Shown: positions 6,716 to 8,395 of the stretch, in pieces
Layout of the letters: each line of letters begins with the position of its first letter
Position numbering within the stretch: the first letter of the stretch is position 1
DNA from: Planctomycetota bacterium
Lineage (GTDB): Bacteria > Planctomycetota > Brocadiia > SM23-32
Length of the DNA: 8,395 nt
Direction of reading: 5' to 3'
Assembly: GCA_018334735.1 (NCBI GenBank)
Contig: JAGXLK010000074.1
Span: 1 to 8,395 of the forward strand
Translations under genes and position numbers: made by a program
The notes under the pieces: model-generated
What the model was told of the DNA's origin: nothing
The model's input: the letters and a program-made list of their open reading frames with translations, nothing else
The model's database searches: none

Positions 6716-7852
6716 TTATCGGCTCCTGGTTGTCGTTTGCTGGGGCTCGAAATTCTTCTGGCTTTCCTGGGTAACACCCTCTTTGCCGGGTTTTGCTTCA
6801 ATGGAGCAAGGGATCCATGTTTTCTCGCGGTGCGACCGATAAATTCCCAGAACAACATCGACGGCATGACGGGCGGATTCCGCCGGAACGTATGGTTCTC
6901 GACCATTGCGAACCGCTTCAATAAAATCTGCAATTTGTGCGGGATGGCCCACACCGTAGTAACCTTTCGAAGCAGCGGCCGAGTCCTCAAGCTCACCGCT
7001 GGCGAGTTTGTCCTGCACTTCTTTCTGCCGATCAGGATCAGCAAACTCAATCTTGAGCGGTTTGTCATTTCGTAGTTCGACCGAACCCTCCGTGCCGTGA
7101 ATACTGATTGTTGGTTCCCAGTTCAGATGGCTGGCGGAGGTTGCCTCAATAATGCCGAGAGCACCACAGTTCAGTTTCAGCGAAGCAACCGCGCAATCTT
7201 CCGTCTCAATACTGCCGTTGTGCGTGAGATTTGTGTAATGGCCCGCCACCGATTCGGCCCCTCCAACGATCCAGAGCAACGCATCAATGAAATGGATTGT
7301 CTGATTAATGAGAACCGATCCACCTTCCTGCGCCCACGTTCCTCGCCATTCGTCACTGTCGTAGTACTCGTCGGTGCGCAGGCATCTCATCTGGACTCCG
7401 GCCGTCAGCAGTTGGCCGAACATGCCCTCATCGACCATCCATTTGAGCGTCCGGTTAACGGGATCGAACCTGTGCTGGAAGACGCCGCTGAAGACCAGGC
7501 TGCTACGATTTGCATGCGCTTCGAGCATGGCATCGAGATCTTCTTGCGTGGCTCCGAGCGCCTTTTCGCACAGCACGTTTTTCCCGCTTTCGAGGGCGGC
7601 TACGCTTACTGGGGCGTGCGAGGCATGATCCGTGCAGACCGAAATACAGTCCACATCGGGATCTTCGAATACCTCTTTGTAGCGCGTGGTTGTGCGGGGA
7701 ATACCGTATTGTCCCGCAAGGGCCAGCGCCTTTTCTTCCACCAGGTCGCAGGCCCATTTGATTTGCACACCGTCGAGCTTTTTGTAACTCTCGGCGTGAG
7801 TAGGGGCGATAACACCGCAGCCGATGATTCCGCAACTGAGTTCCCTATCCAT
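6716..7852 (-). CDS. Gfo/Idh/MocA-family NAD(P)-dependent oxidoreductase
   Basis: Protein of 378 residues, typical for the family, whose members oxidise or reduce sugars, inositols and sugar derivatives. The N-terminal Rossmann domain starts with GIIGCGVIAPTHA (8-20), the dinucleotide-binding loop. The signature lysine is K97 in CEKALGA (95-101); the family consensus there is EKP, so Pro is replaced by Ala. The C-terminal alpha/beta domain carries GGSVLINQTIHFIDALLW (177-194), with H187 in the usual catalytic position. Residues about 350-378 form a Lys/Gln/Thr-rich tail beyond the fold. GGAG at 7861-7864 lies 8 nt before the ATG and fixes the start. It directly precedes the fucosidase-like gene, so a role in processing the released or bound sugar is likely; the substrate cannot be named. 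Confidence 0.92.
   Translation of the reverse strand: MDRELSCGIIGCGVIAPTHAESYKKLDGVQIKWACDLVEEKALALAGQYGIPRTTTRYKEVFEDPDVDCISVCTDHASHAPVSVAALESGKNVLCEKALGATQEDLDAMLEAHANRSSLVFSGVFQHRFDPVNRTLKWMVDEGMFGQLLTAGVQMRCLRTDEYYDSDEWRGTWAQEGGSVLINQTIHFIDALLWIVGGAESVAGHYTNLTHNGSIETEDCAVASLKLNCGALGIIEATSASHLNWEPTISIHGTEGSVELRNDKPLKIEFADPDRQKEVQDKLASGELEDSAAASKGYYGVGHPAQIADFIEAVRNGREPYVPAESARHAVDVVLGIYRSHREKTWIPCSIEAKPGKEGVTQESQKNFEPQQTTTRSR
6723..6727 (-). promoter_or_regulatory. Ribosome-binding site of the GH29 gene, inside the oxidoreductase gene
   Basis: Read on the minus strand, AGGAG lies 7 nt before the ATG at 6715, within the last codons of the oxidoreductase gene, whose TAA is immediately followed by that ATG. 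This supports the chosen start and translational coupling. Confidence 0.7.
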
Positions 7853-7895
7853 CGGGATGACTCCAGGGCTTGGAAAAAAGAGAAAAGAGAAACGA

Positions 7896-7912
7896 GTTCC
7901 TCCGAGAGGAAC
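7896..7912. repeat. Perfect 7-bp inverted repeat in the oxidoreductase leader
   Basis: GTTCCTC (7896-7902) and GAGGAAC (7906-7912) are exact reverse complements around a 3-nt spacer, 43 bp upstream of the oxidoreductase ATG. In the minus-strand transcript the hairpin is followed by a pyrimidine tract (7872-7889) rich in T, so it could be an attenuator or weak terminator. As DNA it could be an operator. Confidence 0.5.
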
Positions 7913-7918
7913 ATTTCT

Positions 7919-7931
7919 AAAACGGAGTTTT
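7919..7931. repeat. Second short inverted repeat in the same leader
   Basis: AAAAC (7919-7923) and GTTTT (7927-7931) are exact reverse complements around GGA. Its centre (7925) is 21 bp from the centre of the 7896-7912 palindrome (7904), about two helical turns, and it lies just downstream of the promoter-like element. A regulator site is possible; a 5-bp arm alone can arise by chance. Confidence 0.3.
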
Positions 7932-7942
7932 CAAGGTCCGTC

Positions 7943-7972
7943 ACTATAGCGAAGCCGGTGATGCAAAAGCAA
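7943..7972 (-). promoter_or_regulatory. Possible sigma-70-type promoter for the oxidoreductase-fucosidase pair
   Basis: Read on the minus strand, TTGCTT (7967-7972) is followed after 18 nt by TATAGT (7943-7948), a five-of-six match to the -10 consensus. The -35 match is only partial, but an eight-base T run lies next to it. Transcription would begin near 7936 and give a leader of about 85 nt containing both inverted repeats. Confidence 0.35.
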
Positions 7973-7987
7973 AAAAAAGCTTTTTGC
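7963..7987 (-). other. A/T-rich hairpin after the URO-D-like gene
   Basis: GCAAAAGC (7963-7970) and GCTTTTTGC (7979-7987) can pair with one bulge around an eight-base A/T loop, starting 17 bp after the URO-D stop on the minus strand. No T-run follows the stem in the direction of transcription, so it is not a standard terminator. It overlaps the -35 candidate. Confidence 0.25.
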
Positions 7988-8004
7988 TGATGGAACGTAT
8001 TATT

Positions 8005-8395
8005 TCAAAAACTCGCAATTTCCATGGCTCGTTCGGCTTCATCGGGCGATTCAACTCCCATGTTGATCAGGAACATTTTCATATCCGCCCCGAATTCGCG
8101 TCTTAAATCTTCCAGGTGCTGGAGGGTATCGCAGCTGATCAACATCTTTTTGCCAGCATCGAAAGTTTTATGATACATCGGCCACCATTTTCTGTGCCAG
8201 GTGGGCTCCTGACCCGCGCCGGGTGTCCACTGCAACATCGGCAGCGGATCGATCGAGAGAAGATGATCGTGATGGGGTATAGCCCCGGGCCCGTCCCAGT
8301 GATACATGCTGTAATTGACCCTCTGGCACATCTCTGTGAGCACCGGCACCATGAATTCGCCGAACATTTCAGGGGAGATCATGGCCGAGAAATCA
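8005..8395 (-). CDS. Uroporphyrinogen decarboxylase (URO-D) superfamily protein, C-terminal part
   Basis: The gene runs off the right edge, so only the last 129 codons are seen. The frame is open past the internal Met at 8382 (DFSAMISPEMFGEF), so that Met is not the start. The segments DFSAMISPEMFGEF and LQWTPGAGQEP are typical of the many URO-D-like proteins found beside sugar-metabolism and corrinoid methyltransfer genes rather than of haem-pathway HemE. Family relatives include MtaA/CmuA-type methyltransferases. Catalytic residues near the N-terminus are not visible, so activity cannot be assigned. It lies upstream of the oxidoreductase in the same direction, separated by 152 bp with possible regulatory structure, so it may be a separate transcription unit of the same functional cluster. 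Confidence 0.82.
   Translation of the reverse strand, partial: DFSAMISPEMFGEFMVPVLTEMCQRVNYSMYHWDGPGAIPHHDHLLSIDPLPMLQWTPGAGQEPTWHRKWWPMYHKTFDAGKKMLISCDTLQHLEDLRREFGADMKMFLINMGVESPDEAERAMEIASF

Noticed and set aside
7097..7990. 297-codon open frame on the plus strand
   Set aside because: It is antisense to the oxidoreductase gene, shows no family motif, and extends through the non-coding leader. The minus-strand frame explains the region.
8005..8382. Complete small gene starting at the Met at 8382
   Set aside because: The frame stays open to the window edge, and the residues before that Met (DFSA) fit the URO-D family, so it is the tail of a larger gene.

Overview
The window looks like chromosomal DNA of a diderm (lipid A-making) bacterium with roughly balanced GC. 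It carries an lpxI-type lipid A gene, an ispE-spoVG gene pair, and a SpoVG-family protein with a four-cysteine zinc-ribbon insert. It also holds a small cluster of a GH29 fucosidase, a Gfo/Idh/MocA oxidoreductase and a uroporphyrinogen-decarboxylase-like protein. This mix suggests the PVC superphylum or a neighbouring lineage (Planctomycetota, Lentisphaerota, Hydrogenedentota, Sumerlaeota). That placement is inference from gene content and remembered family patterns, not from a search.

Plus strand, 1-3400: a tightly packed housekeeping run. It contains the 3' end of proA (proline synthesis), lpxI (lipid A synthesis, TTG start), rsmD (16S rRNA methylation), ispE (MEP isoprenoid pathway, overlapping rsmD by 23 bp) and a spoVG-like gene with a zinc ribbon and a long acidic tail. 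Gaps are 2 to 28 bp, so it reads as one operon. It ends at a well-formed intrinsic terminator at 3369-3400. A 44-codon small ORF overlaps the end of spoVG and runs through this terminator.

Plus strand, 3468-5671: ilvB and ilvN, the large and small subunits of acetohydroxyacid synthase (first common step of branched-chain amino acid synthesis). No ilvC follows; the next gene is convergent and only 12 bp away.

Minus strand, 8395-5684: three genes read leftward. They are a URO-D family protein (N-terminus outside the window), a Gfo/Idh/MocA NAD(P)-dependent oxidoreductase and a compact GH29 alpha-L-fucosidase-like enzyme without a signal peptide. The last two abut exactly (TAAATG), so they are almost certainly co-transcribed. 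Upstream of the oxidoreductase is a 152-bp non-coding leader with a promoter-like element and two short palindromes whose centres are 21 bp apart. The likely theme is intracellular breakdown of a fucose-type or related deoxyhexose glycoside, but the substrate cannot be read from the sequence.

No tRNA, rRNA, CRISPR array, insertion sequence or integrase was found. I see no clearly undescribed multi-gene system. The most distinctive items are the three-part SpoVG protein, the terminator embedded in a small ORF, and the structured leader of the sugar cluster.
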